Positions 45,419 through 54,259 of a stretch of 64,000 nt of DNA are shown here, in pieces. The notes beneath the pieces were generated by a model. The model was not told the origin of the DNA and did no database searches. It saw nothing but the letters and a program-made list of their open reading frames with translations. The stretch is from NCBI RefSeq assembly GCF_009826975.1, contig NZ_WUMO01000005.1, forward strand, positions 1 through 64,000, in the 5' to 3' direction. The stretch comes from Flavobacterium sp. HBTb2-11-1 (lineage in GTDB: Bacteria; Bacteroidota; Bacteroidia; Flavobacteriales; Flavobacteriaceae). The position numbers and the translations under genes are program-made. Every line of letters begins with the position of its first letter. The first letter of the stretch is position 1.

Positions 45419-46825
45419 TTAATTCAAAAGAAAAGGTTTGAGTTTTTCCTCAGGAATAAAGATGGTTCTGTAAGGCGGAATTTCAGATTCTAAAGCCCAT
45501 AAAAGAACTCCTTTTTTATTCGTTAAAACGGTAATATGTCTTTTGGAGCAACAAACCAAAAAGAGGTTTTTATTAATCATGTAAGCGCTTCCCATTCTAT
45601 CGTTGTAAATATCTTTTGGTAATTTGATATGGAAATCCAGTTTTACTGAATTGTTTTTTTCGTCAACTTTTAGAGCAAAAACAGAAGATTGTTTTATATC
45701 GACACCATTGTCAAAAAACAATAAACTTCCTTCCTGATCCATATGTGCGGCGTGAGCTTGCGAGAAATTGGTATCTGGAGCCATTTTCATTGTGCCATCT
45801 TTGCCTAATTTCCAGATTATTTTTCCAGTTTTCGAATTGATTTTCCAAATCTGGCCGTTATTATAGAAAGAAATTAGAAAGTTTCCATCTGTATCGTAGC
45901 TTAAACTGTTGGCGTGCGTCCAGTCTTTTTTGTTTTTTAATAAATTTTTGTCTTTAAATGGATCTAAGTCATCAAAAACACTCCATTTCCAAAGCTGTTT
46001 TCCTTTTTTGTCTAAAATTATAATTCCGTCTCCATTGATGGTGTCTTGTTTTTTTCCTCCAATAGAAGTTAAATCGATTATTTTTTGTTCGACAGTTAAA
46101 GCGACAATTTCGTCAGCCGATTTTTTTATGATTTCATGGTGAAGAACCTGCTTCAAATCACCTTGCCCTTTTTTGATGTGTGTTAAAGTATCTCCTTGCA
46201 GATTGATTTCAAGAATTTCGCTTCCATAGCTTGTTGGCTCGTCATTGGTTCCCAAAATCGAAAGAATCGTTTGGTCTTTTGTAAAATGAACGACTTTAAA
46301 ACCAGTTCCTTCAAGCGTATGATACCATCTCAAATTTCCTTTGTAATCAACAATATAAGCAGTTCCAGGAGTTTCTCTTTTCGCTAAAAGCAAAAATCCT
46401 TTTTTGAAATTTTCAGGCAATAGTTCTGGTTTCGGACAATTGGCTTTGAATTGTTTCTGTAGCCATTCTGGAAGTTTTCTAGATTTAAAATTATAAACTT
46501 TGCTGGTTTGTTTATTACCACCTTGAACTGTAACTAATTGGAAACTATAGCCGGTTTCTGGAATTATATTGCAAAGTACCAGCGAATGTTTTAAACCAGA
46601 ATTTGAAATAGGAGAGGTCATTTTATTTTGATTTCCTTCTTTGTCTGACCAATATTCTGCATATACCTGAGCTTGGTCATTCGTAGTAACATCGATCTGA
46701 ATTTTCAATTCGTTGTTGCCATGAGTGCCAATATTGATATTGGAGATAATTTGGTTTTTAGAACAACTCGCCAAAGTAAGCAGCACTAAAATAAAACTTC
46801 CTTTTAATATTAATTTTTTGATCAT
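45419..46825 (-). CDS. Arylsulfotransferase-like lipoprotein (ASST family)
   Basis: This 468-residue lipoprotein (LASC, Cys21) has an N-terminal beta domain followed by a beta-propeller-like ASST region. Family features seen are YIVDYKGNLRWYH, the histidines in LKQVLHHEI, KDWTHANSLSYDTDGNFLIS and FSQAHAAHMDQEGSLLFFDNG. ASST enzymes transfer sulfate between phenolic compounds through a sulfo-histidine. The histidines are present, but the overall similarity is moderate, so a propeller protein without that activity is possible. It lies 97 bases after susD, beyond a strong hairpin. Confidence 0.78.
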   Translation of the reverse strand: MIKKLILKGSFILVLLTLASCSKNQIISNINIGTHGNNELKIQIDVTTNDQAQVYAEYWSDKEGNQNKMTSPISNSGLKHSLVLCNIIPETGYSFQLVTVQGGNKQTSKVYNFKSRKLPEWLQKQFKANCPKPELLPENFKKGFLLLAKRETPGTAYIVDYKGNLRWYHTLEGTGFKVVHFTKDQTILSILGTNDEPTSYGSEILEINLQGDTLTHIKKGQGDLKQVLHHEIIKKSADEIVALTVEQKIIDLTSIGGKKQDTINGDGIIILDKKGKQLWKWSVFDDLDPFKDKNLLKNKKDWTHANSLSYDTDGNFLISFYNNGQIWKINSKTGKIIWKLGKDGTMKMAPDTNFSQAHAAHMDQEGSLLFFDNGVDIKQSSVFALKVDEKNNSVKLDFHIKLPKDIYNDRMGSAYMINKNLFLVCCSKRHITVLTNKKGVLLWALESEIPPYRTIFIPEEKLKPFLLN

Positions 46826-46874
46826 CTGAAAAGCTTCTTTTGTGAAACAGAAAAGTACTTTTATCGCTATAAAT

Positions 46875-46914
46875 AATCAAGAATAGACAGACATTTAACT
46901 GTCTATTCTTGATT
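46875..46914 (-). terminator. Strong hairpin after susD
   Basis: The perfect 16-bp arms AATCAAGAATAGACAG and CTGTCTATTCTTGATT enclose an 8-nt loop directly after the susD stop codon. There is no T-run on the minus strand, so it may stabilise the susCD message or attenuate transcription rather than end it fully. Confidence 0.7.
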
Positions 46915-46922
46915 GGATATTC

Positions 46923-48434
46923 TTATTGTCTGTCGGCGTTGCTTAAATTTGGATTAAGGTCTACCTGACTCTGTGGATAAGTATAATATTTGTTTTGTGG
47001 CATTTTGATTAAAGCTGCTTCTCCAACTCTAAGGTGGTATGCATTTACTAAAACATCATATTTGTTCATTCTGATTAAATCTGCACGACGTTTTCCTTCG
47101 TAGAAAAGTTCCCATCCTCTTTCTTGTAAAATAGCATCTCTTAAACTAGCTTGATTATGTTCTGATAAAACCAAAAGTTTTGCATGAGATCTTCCTTTTA
47201 CTTGGTTGATAAGATCAATAGCCTCTTGAGTCGGCCCACTGATTTCGTTTAAGGCTTCGGCTCTGCTTAACAAAACATCAGCATAACGAAGTATATTAAC
47301 ACTATGTCCATCATAATAAGTGGTCGTTTCATCATCAGCATATTTTTTTGTAGAAACGTCTTGCATGTAGAATTCTCCAGCTGGAGGTTGAGCTCCTAAG
47401 TATGGAGCTTGTTTATGCAATAGACCGTCTGTCCCCATATACTCTGGAAAAAAGCATTGTTTTCTCTCATCTTCATCGCCAAAAGTGTTGTAGAAATCCC
47501 AGTTTACAGTATAATATTGCCATCTGTTTTGAACCACAGGGTGATCAACAGGACCAAAGTGGTTTAATAATTCAGTTCCATTTGTGTTGGCATCACTTAA
47601 AGAAGAGAAGATGTTTTCACTGCACCATTTGTTACTTTCTTTAAACAGACCTAAGTAAGAAGGATATAGGCTGTATTCGTGCAAATCCATTACTTTTTGT
47701 GTATAGGTAACTACTTTTTGCCAATCGTGGCTTCTTAAGTATAATTTTGCCAATAGTGTTAGTGCAGCTCCTTTTGTCGCACGTCCTACATCATTTGTAC
47801 CGTAAATTTCATTGTTTTTATAATTAACTGGAAGAACATCAGCAGCTTCCGTCAATTCTTTAATCATGAAAGCGTCTATTTCTTCAACAGATGAAGGCGG
47901 AGTTTGATCCAAATATCCAGGATTTCCTAAGTTAGCCTCTGTAATCAAAATTACTGGCCCCCAAGAATCGGTCAAATCCATGTAAGCGGAACATCTTAAG
48001 AATTTTGCTTCTGCAATAAATTGTGCCTTTTCAGCAACTGTAATACCACTCATTGGTGTAATGTTGAAAATAGCATTGTTTGCATTGGCAATCAATTTAT
48101 ACATGGCGTTCCAGTCTTCTCTTAAGAGTCCGTTTGCAGAATTCCAAGTTCCTAAAGATAATTGCCCTGGATCTCCTCCAAATTGGCAGTGTCCTAAATC
48201 TGTAGCAATATCAGTCAAAGCAAAGTGTCTTGTAGCCCAATATGAATAATTATCGCCCACAGATGGTCCTTTTAATCTTCCATAAATGGAATTGATAGCC
48301 GCAATAGCATCTGATTTTGTCTGATACCCATTGGTATTAGTCAAACTGCTATATACCGTCGGATCCAAGTCTTGGTTACACGAAAACTGTGTCCCAGCGG
48401 CAAGTAAAAGTAATAAGATTGTATATTTTTTCAT
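46923..48434 (-). CDS. SusD/RagB family glycan-binding lipoprotein
   Basis: The start is placed at 48434 (MKKYTILLLLLAAG), giving 503 residues with the lipoprotein cysteine at FSC (Cys19). SusD features are the N-terminal NTNGYQTKSDAIAAINSIYGRL, the tetratricopeptide-like helices (AQFIAEAKFLRCSAYMDLT, AALTLLAKLYLRSHDW) and the C-terminal LRYADVLLSRAEALNE with ERGWELFYEGKRRADLIR. SusD lies on the cell surface, binds the glycan and forms a lid on SusC. It follows susC by 36 bases. Confidence 0.95.
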   Translation of the reverse strand: MKKYTILLLLLAAGTQFSCNQDLDPTVYSSLTNTNGYQTKSDAIAAINSIYGRLKGPSVGDNYSYWATRHFALTDIATDLGHCQFGGDPGQLSLGTWNSANGLLREDWNAMYKLIANANNAIFNITPMSGITVAEKAQFIAEAKFLRCSAYMDLTDSWGPVILITEANLGNPGYLDQTPPSSVEEIDAFMIKELTEAADVLPVNYKNNEIYGTNDVGRATKGAALTLLAKLYLRSHDWQKVVTYTQKVMDLHEYSLYPSYLGLFKESNKWCSENIFSSLSDANTNGTELLNHFGPVDHPVVQNRWQYYTVNWDFYNTFGDEDERKQCFFPEYMGTDGLLHKQAPYLGAQPPAGEFYMQDVSTKKYADDETTTYYDGHSVNILRYADVLLSRAEALNEISGPTQEAIDLINQVKGRSHAKLLVLSEHNQASLRDAILQERGWELFYEGKRRADLIRMNKYDVLVNAYHLRVGEAALIKMPQNKYYTYPQSQVDLNPNLSNADRQ

Positions 48435-48470
48435 TTTAATCAATTTAATGTTACTGTAAAGCATTTTAGA

Positions 48471-51400
48471 CTAGTGAATTGCTACTTTAATTCCAAGTAT
48501 AAAAGTTCGTGAAGCTGGGAATGAGTTAAAATCGATACCACCACCTAAATTGTTCGTAGAGTGTCCGTTTACCTCAGGATCATTTCCAGAATAATTTGTA
48601 ATCGTCAATAAATTTTGTCCGATGGCATATAATCTAATACTGTCAATAAATTTTACCGTTTTTAATGCGCTTTCTGGAATCGTATATCCGATAGAAACAT
48701 TTTTAAGACGTAAGTACGAAGCTTCTTCAACAAATTTAGAATTCACATAACTTCCGTAAGTGCTTTTGTAATAACCGTCTCTAGGAATATCAGTGTTTTC
48801 GTTTTTACCAGCAACCCATCGGTTTAACGCATCTGTACTTGTAGAAGACTCGCCAACCATTTTAGTCATATTGTAAACTGAATAATCAAAAGCACCTTGG
48901 AAAAAGATATTCATATCAAAATTTCTATACTTAAAATCGTTATTGAAACCTGCAACGTAATGAGGAATAGTATTTCCTAAATAAGTTCTGTCTTTTGCTG
49001 TAATAGTACCATCGCCATCAATGTCTACATATTTTGGATCTCCAGGTGCAGATAAAGGCTGAGGTGCGTAAGTTTCTCCTGTTTTGATAACTCCGGCATA
49101 TTTATAGCCATATAAAACTCCCATTTCTTTTCCTGGCTCCAATCTTGTAAATTCTTGACCAGAAACTACTCCACTTGGGTTAGAAGTGTTTGTGCTAATG
49201 ATTTTAACGTTATCAGCTAGAGATACTACTTCTTGTTTATTGTACGCTACATTTAATGAAGTAGTCCAAGAAAAAGTATCAGTTCTGAAGTTTGTAGTGC
49301 TTATTCCTAACTCAATACCTTGGTTGTCAATAACCCCTGCGTTAACTCTTTGAGTACCAAATCCCCACCATCCTCCAACAGGAACATTTAAAAGAGCATC
49401 TGTAGTTCTTTTTTTGTAATAATCGAATGTAATTGAAAGTTTGTCATTAAATAAGCCTAAATCTAAACCGATATCAGTTTGAGCTGTTTCTTCCCATTTC
49501 AGATTTGGGTTAGCTAAGTTTGCTGGTTCTGTCCCTGCAACAAATTCATCTGGCGCAATAGTAACCCCCCAAGAAGACAAACGGCTCATGTACGAATAAT
49601 CTCCAATACCGTCACTACCTGTAATACCATAACTTGCTCTCAATTTAAGTTCAGAAATTGCTTTTACGTTTTGCATAAAAGATTCGTTAGATATTTTCCA
49701 TGCAACAGCTCCAGAAGGGAAGATACCAAATCGGTTATTTGGTCCAAAACGAGAAGAGCCATCTTTTCTAATTGTAAAAGTTGCTAAGTATTTATCGTTG
49801 AAAGCATAATTTAACCTTCCAAAATAAGAAGTCAATTTTGTTTCTGTTTTTTCTGTTTCAGGTTTTAAATACACTGAAGCTCCTTGCAGATTGTAATACG
49901 TCAATAAGTCATTAGAGAAACCTGTACCGGCAGCTCTTACTCTTTCATAAGTATCTTTTTGATTTGAAGTACCAATCATGGCAGTAATTGCATGTACTTC
50001 TTTGATATCAAATTTATATGTCAAATATTGTTCTGTACTCCATCTGAAATAGGTTTTATTTTCTTCAGAACCAGAACCCTTTAACGCAGCTCCCGCTACT
50101 AAAGTACTTGGAGTATATTTTCCTTGAATATTTTCTTGCCATTCTGCACCAGCGCCAAAATGGTATGTTAAACCTTTAATGATCTGATAATCTAAAAACA
50201 TGTTTCCGTTTACCAATCTATTGATCGTGTGATCTGTAGGTTCAAGTAAAAGTGCTAACGCATTGTCTTTCCCTTGGAATTTATAATACGAACCGTCTGC
50301 GTTATAAATTGGAATAGTTGGAGGAGCAGTCTGGATAGAGAACATTGGAGATAAAATATTATCGCCAAAATCGCTATTATTTCCTTCGGCAACAGCACCA
50401 TATACATTTGTGCCCATATTTAGTCTTTCGTTGAATCTTTTTTCACCACCCATTCTCACACTATATCTTTCAAAATCAGTGTTTACGATAGCTCCAGTTT
50501 GTTTTAAATAATTTCCAGAAAGAAAGAATTTAGAACTTTGGTCACTTCCGCTAAAAGTAAGCGTTCTATTAAGCACTTCACCAGGACGAGTTGCAGCATC
50601 AAACCAGTTAGTATTGGCAACAGGAAAGCTGGAAGGGAAAAGCGGAGGTCTTCCGTTTTCAGCATTAAGAGCATTCTGATAATCGGCATATTGCTGTCCA
50701 GTCATTAAAGAAGGCTCTTTTATGATGTTTTGAAAACCATCAGAAATCTCAGCCTCAACATTCATTTTTCCTGATTTTCCTTTTTTAGTGGTAATCAAAA
50801 TTACCCCATTTCCTCCACGGGCACCATAAATAGCTGTAGAAGCGGCATCTTTAAGAATTTGAATGTTTTCAATGTCGTTCGGGCTTATAGAAGCTCCAGT
50901 ACTGGTAATGAATCCGTCAACAACATACAACGGAGCATTAGAAGTATTAATAGAGTTTCCTCCTCTAATTATTACTGACGGATTTGTTCCCGGCGCATAG
51001 CTATTTTGTTGCACCTGCACTCCAGAAGCTCGTCCTTGAAGCGCCTGTCCAACGTTTGCAACCGTTCCGCCTAAGTTTAAATTGTCTTTGCTAAGAGAAC
51101 TCACAGAACCTGTAAGGTCTTTTTTCTTAGATTTTCCGTATCCAATCACCACCTCGTCTAGTTTTTGTCCTGCTTCTTTCATGACAATTTTTAGAAGCGC
51201 AGTTCCAATAGTAACTTCCTGATCTTCCATACCAATGTAAGTAATTATCAATTTTGTGGCATTATCAGGAACTGTAATAACAAAGCTTCCGTCTACATCA
51301 GTCTGAACTCCCTTAGTAGTACCTTTAACCACAACATTGGCACCTGGAAGTGGCAAACCTTTTTCGTCTGTTACTTTTCCTTTTACAGTTTTTTCAAAAA

Positions 51401-51557
51401 ACACTGCCGTATTGGTTTTGTCTGAAATATTTATAGAAGAAGCTGCAGAAGCCTGAAATGTAAAAACTAATAACGAGAGAACTGTTATTCCGATTTCTTT
51501 GCGGGATAAATTGTTAAGCCGAAAATCTCTTGGCTTTTTTTGGGTTAATAATTTCAT
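48471..51557 (-). CDS. SusC/RagA family TonB-dependent outer-membrane transporter
   Basis: This 1028-residue protein has a long signal peptide (ending FQASA). It has a carboxypeptidase-like regulatory domain at about 58-130 (GKVTDEKGLPLPGANVVVKGTTKG), the TonB plug domain at about 130-245 (VVIGYGKSKKKDLTGSVSS, LKDAASTAIYGARGGNGVI), then a 22-strand barrel ending with a typical aromatic C-terminus. It imports oligosaccharides with SusD. It is driven by the promoter at 51806-51836 with a double operator upstream and a leader of about 245 nt. Substrate is inferred from neighbours (N-acetylhexosamine-containing). Confidence 0.95.
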   Translation of the reverse strand: MKLLTQKKPRDFRLNNLSRKEIGITVLSLLVFTFQASAASSINISDKTNTAVFFEKTVKGKVTDEKGLPLPGANVVVKGTTKGVQTDVDGSFVITVPDNATKLIITYIGMEDQEVTIGTALLKIVMKEAGQKLDEVVIGYGKSKKKDLTGSVSSLSKDNLNLGGTVANVGQALQGRASGVQVQQNSYAPGTNPSVIIRGGNSINTSNAPLYVVDGFITSTGASISPNDIENIQILKDAASTAIYGARGGNGVILITTKKGKSGKMNVEAEISDGFQNIIKEPSLMTGQQYADYQNALNAENGRPPLFPSSFPVANTNWFDAATRPGEVLNRTLTFSGSDQSSKFFLSGNYLKQTGAIVNTDFERYSVRMGGEKRFNERLNMGTNVYGAVAEGNNSDFGDNILSPMFSIQTAPPTIPIYNADGSYYKFQGKDNALALLLEPTDHTINRLVNGNMFLDYQIIKGLTYHFGAGAEWQENIQGKYTPSTLVAGAALKGSGSEENKTYFRWSTEQYLTYKFDIKEVHAITAMIGTSNQKDTYERVRAAGTGFSNDLLTYYNLQGASVYLKPETEKTETKLTSYFGRLNYAFNDKYLATFTIRKDGSSRFGPNNRFGIFPSGAVAWKISNESFMQNVKAISELKLRASYGITGSDGIGDYSYMSRLSSWGVTIAPDEFVAGTEPANLANPNLKWEETAQTDIGLDLGLFNDKLSITFDYYKKRTTDALLNVPVGGWWGFGTQRVNAGVIDNQGIELGISTTNFRTDTFSWTTSLNVAYNKQEVVSLADNVKIISTNTSNPSGVVSGQEFTRLEPGKEMGVLYGYKYAGVIKTGETYAPQPLSAPGDPKYVDIDGDGTITAKDRTYLGNTIPHYVAGFNNDFKYRNFDMNIFFQGAFDYSVYNMTKMVGESSTSTDALNRWVAGKNENTDIPRDGYYKSTYGSYVNSKFVEEASYLRLKNVSIGYTIPESALKTVKFIDSIRLYAIGQNLLTITNYSGNDPEVNGHSTNNLGGGIDFNSFPASRTFILGIKVAIH

Positions 51558-51805
51558 ACTTTGAATTGGTTTTGGTTAATGTTTAATTGTTTTTTCTTTG
51601 TTTGTAGGTTTTAGATTTCTTTTTTGATCTGGAAATTCATTTTGTCTTTTTAGTTGTGTTTTCGATTGAATTATTTTTATGCAAACCAGAGACTTCTTTT
51701 TTTACTCCTAAACACGGCTTGTTTAGTTTGTTTTTCTTCTTTTTTTGAGCTTAAAAATCACCTGAAATTTTGCATAATTAACTTAGTTTTAAGATTAATC
51801 TCTGA

Positions 51806-51836
51806 CGAAACTAGAGATTATATTTTTATAAAACAA
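51806..51836 (-). promoter_or_regulatory. susC promoter
   Basis: On the minus strand, TTG (51836-51834) is followed after 20 nt by TAGTTTCG (51813-51806), one mismatch from TAnnTTTG. The 39 bases covering this promoter (51843-51805) are identical to those of the promoter at 54133-54171. Confidence 0.75.
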
Positions 51837-51852
51837 GAAAAAACACAAAAAA

Positions 51853-51889
51853 TGTGCTCGAACACACAAAATTTATGTTCTCGAGCACA
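51853..51889. promoter_or_regulatory. Double LacI-type operator upstream of susC
   Basis: Two 14-bp palindrome-like sites, TGTGCTCGAACACA (51853-51866) and TGTTCTCGAGCACA (51876-51889), are separated by 9 bp. Each has the central CG and TGTG/CACA-like ends expected of LacI-family operators. Both sites recur, inverted, at 54088-54124. They lie upstream of the -33 box of the susC promoter. Confidence 0.85.
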
Positions 51890-52237
51890 TAAAATTGTAC
51901 GAAACGTTTTTTTAGACTTAAAAAGATGAGATATTTTTAAAATGTTTTAGAAATGCTGAAGCTCTTAGAACTGACTGTTTTTTGAATAATAAATGTTCTT
52001 TTTGTAAAAACTTATGAATTTCGCAATGACTAATGTAAAAACGTAAAAATTAAGCAGTCTTTTCTTATGTTGAAAAAGAGTGAAATTTTAGATTTAATTA
52101 TGAATTTGATTTGTTTTTCAATTCAATTTTTGAAGTATATTGGTCATGGAGAAAAATGGAAAAATGGAAAGATGATTTAATGGTCATTTTGACCTTTTTT
52201 GAAAATGAAAAATTAACAGATTTTAAGAAGAAGAATT

Positions 52238-52876
52238 TTGAAAGAATACCACGTACAAATAATAGATAAAAATCAAAAGAACGAAACTCAGATTTTAGAT
52301 CCTTTTTTTTGGGAAAAAGCACATTGTTTAACTGATTTTGGTTCTCCGTGGAATAATGAACCGGTCTTAAAAATTGAATTTCGCGCGTTATGGGATCAAG
52401 AAAACTTCTATTTTAATTTTAGGGTTTTTGATACTGATGTTTATATCGATCAAAAAGATAATAGTGTAGACAGTATTTGTAATTCTGATCGCGTGGAGCT
52501 TTTTTTTAGAAGTAATGATGAGCTTAATCCGTATTACTGTCTTGAAATTGATCCTTCGACAAGATTGCTGGATTTCCATGCCCTGCCAAATAAAATCTTT
52601 GATTACGAATGGAAATGGCTTGAAAATCAAATTAAATTGGAATCTTCTGCAGATGAAGTTTCTTTTACGGTTGCAGGGGTAATTAGTATTGCTTCTTTAG
52701 AAAAATTAGATTTAATACATGATAATGTTATCGAAACAGGGGTTTATAGAGCAAAATTCTCCAAAGACAAAAATGGTAACTACGAACCAACTTGGATTAC
52801 GTGGGTAAATCCAAATACTCCCGAACCGAATTTTCACATAGCATCTTCTTTTGGAAAGTTTGTTTTAGTGGGGTGA
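52238..52876 (+). CDS. CBM9-like carbohydrate-binding protein, no signal peptide
   Basis: This 212-residue protein starts at a TTG (MKEYHVQIIDKNQK) with a purine-rich AAGAAGAAG region upstream. It matches the carbohydrate-binding family 9-like fold: FFWEKAHCLTDFGSPWNNEPVLKIEFRALWDQENFYFNFRVFDTDV and the SDRVELFF pattern. There is no signal peptide, so it would act in the cytoplasm unless exported unusually. It is divergent from susC and convergent with lacI. A sugar-sensing or sugar-binding role in this locus is inferred. The 680-bp space 51558-52237 before it holds the susC leader, promoter and operators. Confidence 0.75.
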   Translation: MKEYHVQIIDKNQKNETQILDPFFWEKAHCLTDFGSPWNNEPVLKIEFRALWDQENFYFNFRVFDTDVYIDQKDNSVDSICNSDRVELFFRSNDELNPYYCLEIDPSTRLLDFHALPNKIFDYEWKWLENQIKLESSADEVSFTVAGVISIASLEKLDLIHDNVIETGVYRAKFSKDKNGNYEPTWITWVNPNTPEPNFHIASSFGKFVLVG

Positions 52877-52984
52877 TTTGCCACAAAGGCGCCAAGTTGC
52901 AAAGTTTTTTTAAGGGAAGAAATCTGAATTGTCTCCAGCTTTAGCTGGAGATTAAAAAAAAACTTCGTGTCTTAGCGGCAAAAA
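52877..52984. repeat. Imperfect inverted repeat with inner CTCCAGCT hairpin
   Basis: The outer arms begin TTTGCCACAAAGGCGCCAAG at 52877 and return as CTTCGTGTCTTAGCGGCAAAA near 52963-52984. The inner perfect hairpin is CTCCAGCT-TT-AGCTGGAG (52933-52950). It fills the gap between the convergent CBM9-like and lacI genes. Confidence 0.7.
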
Positions 52985-52987
52985 ACT

Positions 52988-54028
52988 TTAGCTAATATAA
53001 AAAGAAGCATTTTCGACATTTATTATGTCAATTGGAAGCAATATGGTTTCTGGAATGTCTTTTCTGAATAAAAAGTGTTCTACTAACGTGCTGACTCCTA
53101 AATACGCCTGTCTCTTTTGGTTTTGATGTATTAAAAAATGAATCAATCCTTGATTTAAAAAGCTGACATTTTTATCGATTAAGTCATAGCCAATCAAAAC
53201 AATTTTTTCGTCTGTTATATTAGATAGAGTAGAAGCGATTTGATAAGCCTTTGAGGTGGTAATGAAAATGCCGCTTAACTCTGGGTTTTCATTTATAAAC
53301 GCTGGCAGCTTAGTTTCTATGTTGGAATATTTCAGTTTTAATGTGGCCAAAGAGAAATCAGAAAGATTTTTTTCATCAAAATAACTTCTAAAGCCTCGTT
53401 CTTTTTCCTGCATGTGGACGGCGTTTTTTAAGCTTTCGTCAACGTGGATAATGGCAATCTGTCCTTTAGGCAGAATCAAATTCATTAAACTTGCGGCAAC
53501 ACGTCCGCTTTTGTATAAATCTTGTCCAACAAAACTTTTTATGGAAGAAGATTCAACCTGGTTGTTGAAAGTATTTACCATAATTCCCAATTCGTCATAT
53601 TGTTTTATGATTTCTAAGGTTTCTTTATGGAAAAGAGGAGTCAGTAAAACAGCATCTGGCGATTGAGCTACAATGGCTTCGTTTGTTTTTAGAAACGATT
53701 TGGTGCTTTCTGGATTAAAGTAATGAATTTCTATATTAACATTATAAGCTTTGAATTCTTTAATGGCATCTTGGATTCCATTAACGCACGGAAGCCAATA
53801 AGGGTCAAATACAGGATCTGGAAGCAAGACACAAATGCGGTAAACTTTGGTGCTTTTTAAATTTCGTGCAATTAAGTTGGGTTCGTAATCAATAACATTC
53901 AGAACTTCATTGATTTTTTCGAGTGCAGCAGGAGAGACTTTTCCTCTGTTGTGCAGCACGCGGTCTACAGTTCCTTTAGAAACTCCAGCCATTTGCGCTA
54001 TATCCTTAATTGTGTACTTTTTATCCAT
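52988..54028 (-). CDS. LacI family transcriptional regulator
   Basis: This 346-residue regulator has the N-terminal LacI helix-turn-helix (YTIKDIAQMAGVSKGTVDRVLHNRGKVS) and hinge helix region at 1-60. A periplasmic-binding-like effector domain follows (YRICVLLPDPVFDPYWLPCVNG, IMVNTFNNQVESSSIKSFVGQDLYKSG, IFITTSKAYQIASTL). Effector is likely a sugar or sugar phosphate of this locus. The double operator 54088-54124 lies in its divergent promoter region and a near-identical one controls susC. A -7 element TATATTTG ends only 5 bases before its start codon, so its mRNA may lack a leader. Confidence 0.95.
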   Translation of the reverse strand: MDKKYTIKDIAQMAGVSKGTVDRVLHNRGKVSPAALEKINEVLNVIDYEPNLIARNLKSTKVYRICVLLPDPVFDPYWLPCVNGIQDAIKEFKAYNVNIEIHYFNPESTKSFLKTNEAIVAQSPDAVLLTPLFHKETLEIIKQYDELGIMVNTFNNQVESSSIKSFVGQDLYKSGRVAASLMNLILPKGQIAIIHVDESLKNAVHMQEKERGFRSYFDEKNLSDFSLATLKLKYSNIETKLPAFINENPELSGIFITTSKAYQIASTLSNITDEKIVLIGYDLIDKNVSFLNQGLIHFLIHQNQKRQAYLGVSTLVEHFLFRKDIPETILLPIDIINVENASFYIS

Positions 54029-54033
54029 ATGAG

Positions 54034-54041
54034 CAAATATA
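54034..54041 (-). promoter_or_regulatory. -7 element of lacI abutting the start codon
   Basis: On the minus strand this reads TATATTTG, a full -7 match, ending 5 bases before the ATG at 54028. No good -33 TTG is seen. Confidence 0.55.
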
Positions 54042-54087
54042 AAAACTTTGATTTAATAAACGTAATTTTTCTATAAGAATTAATAAA

Positions 54088-54124
54088 TGTGCTCGAGAAC
54101 ACCAAAAATGTGTGTTCGAGCACA
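54088..54124. promoter_or_regulatory. Double LacI-type operator upstream of the kinase operon
   Basis: TGTGCTCGAGAACA (54088-54101) and TGTGTTCGAGCACA (54111-54124) are separated by 9 bp. They are the exact reverse complements, in swapped order, of the two sites at 51853-51889. They lie between lacI and the kinase operon, upstream of the -33 box at 54140. Confidence 0.88.
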
Positions 54125-54139
54125 TTTTTATATTTTTTC

Positions 54140-54170
54140 TTGTTTTATAAAAATATAATCTCTAGTTTCG
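54140..54170 (+). promoter_or_regulatory. Promoter of the kinase/nucleotidyltransferase operon
   Basis: TTG (54140-54142) is followed after 20 nt by TAGTTTCG (54163-54170), one mismatch from consensus and identical in sequence to the susC promoter over 39 bases. Confidence 0.75.
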
Positions 54171-54259
54171 TAAAATCAAAACCGAAAACTGAAAATAAAT
54201 TTATAACTAATTTACGCTGTAATTTATTGAATTGAAGCGTTTTAATACAAAGTGTTTAA

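Noticed and set aside
51654..51929. Open frame of 91 codons on the plus strand upstream of susC
   Set aside because: It runs over the susC promoter and both operators, has poor composition for a protein and no ribosome-binding context.
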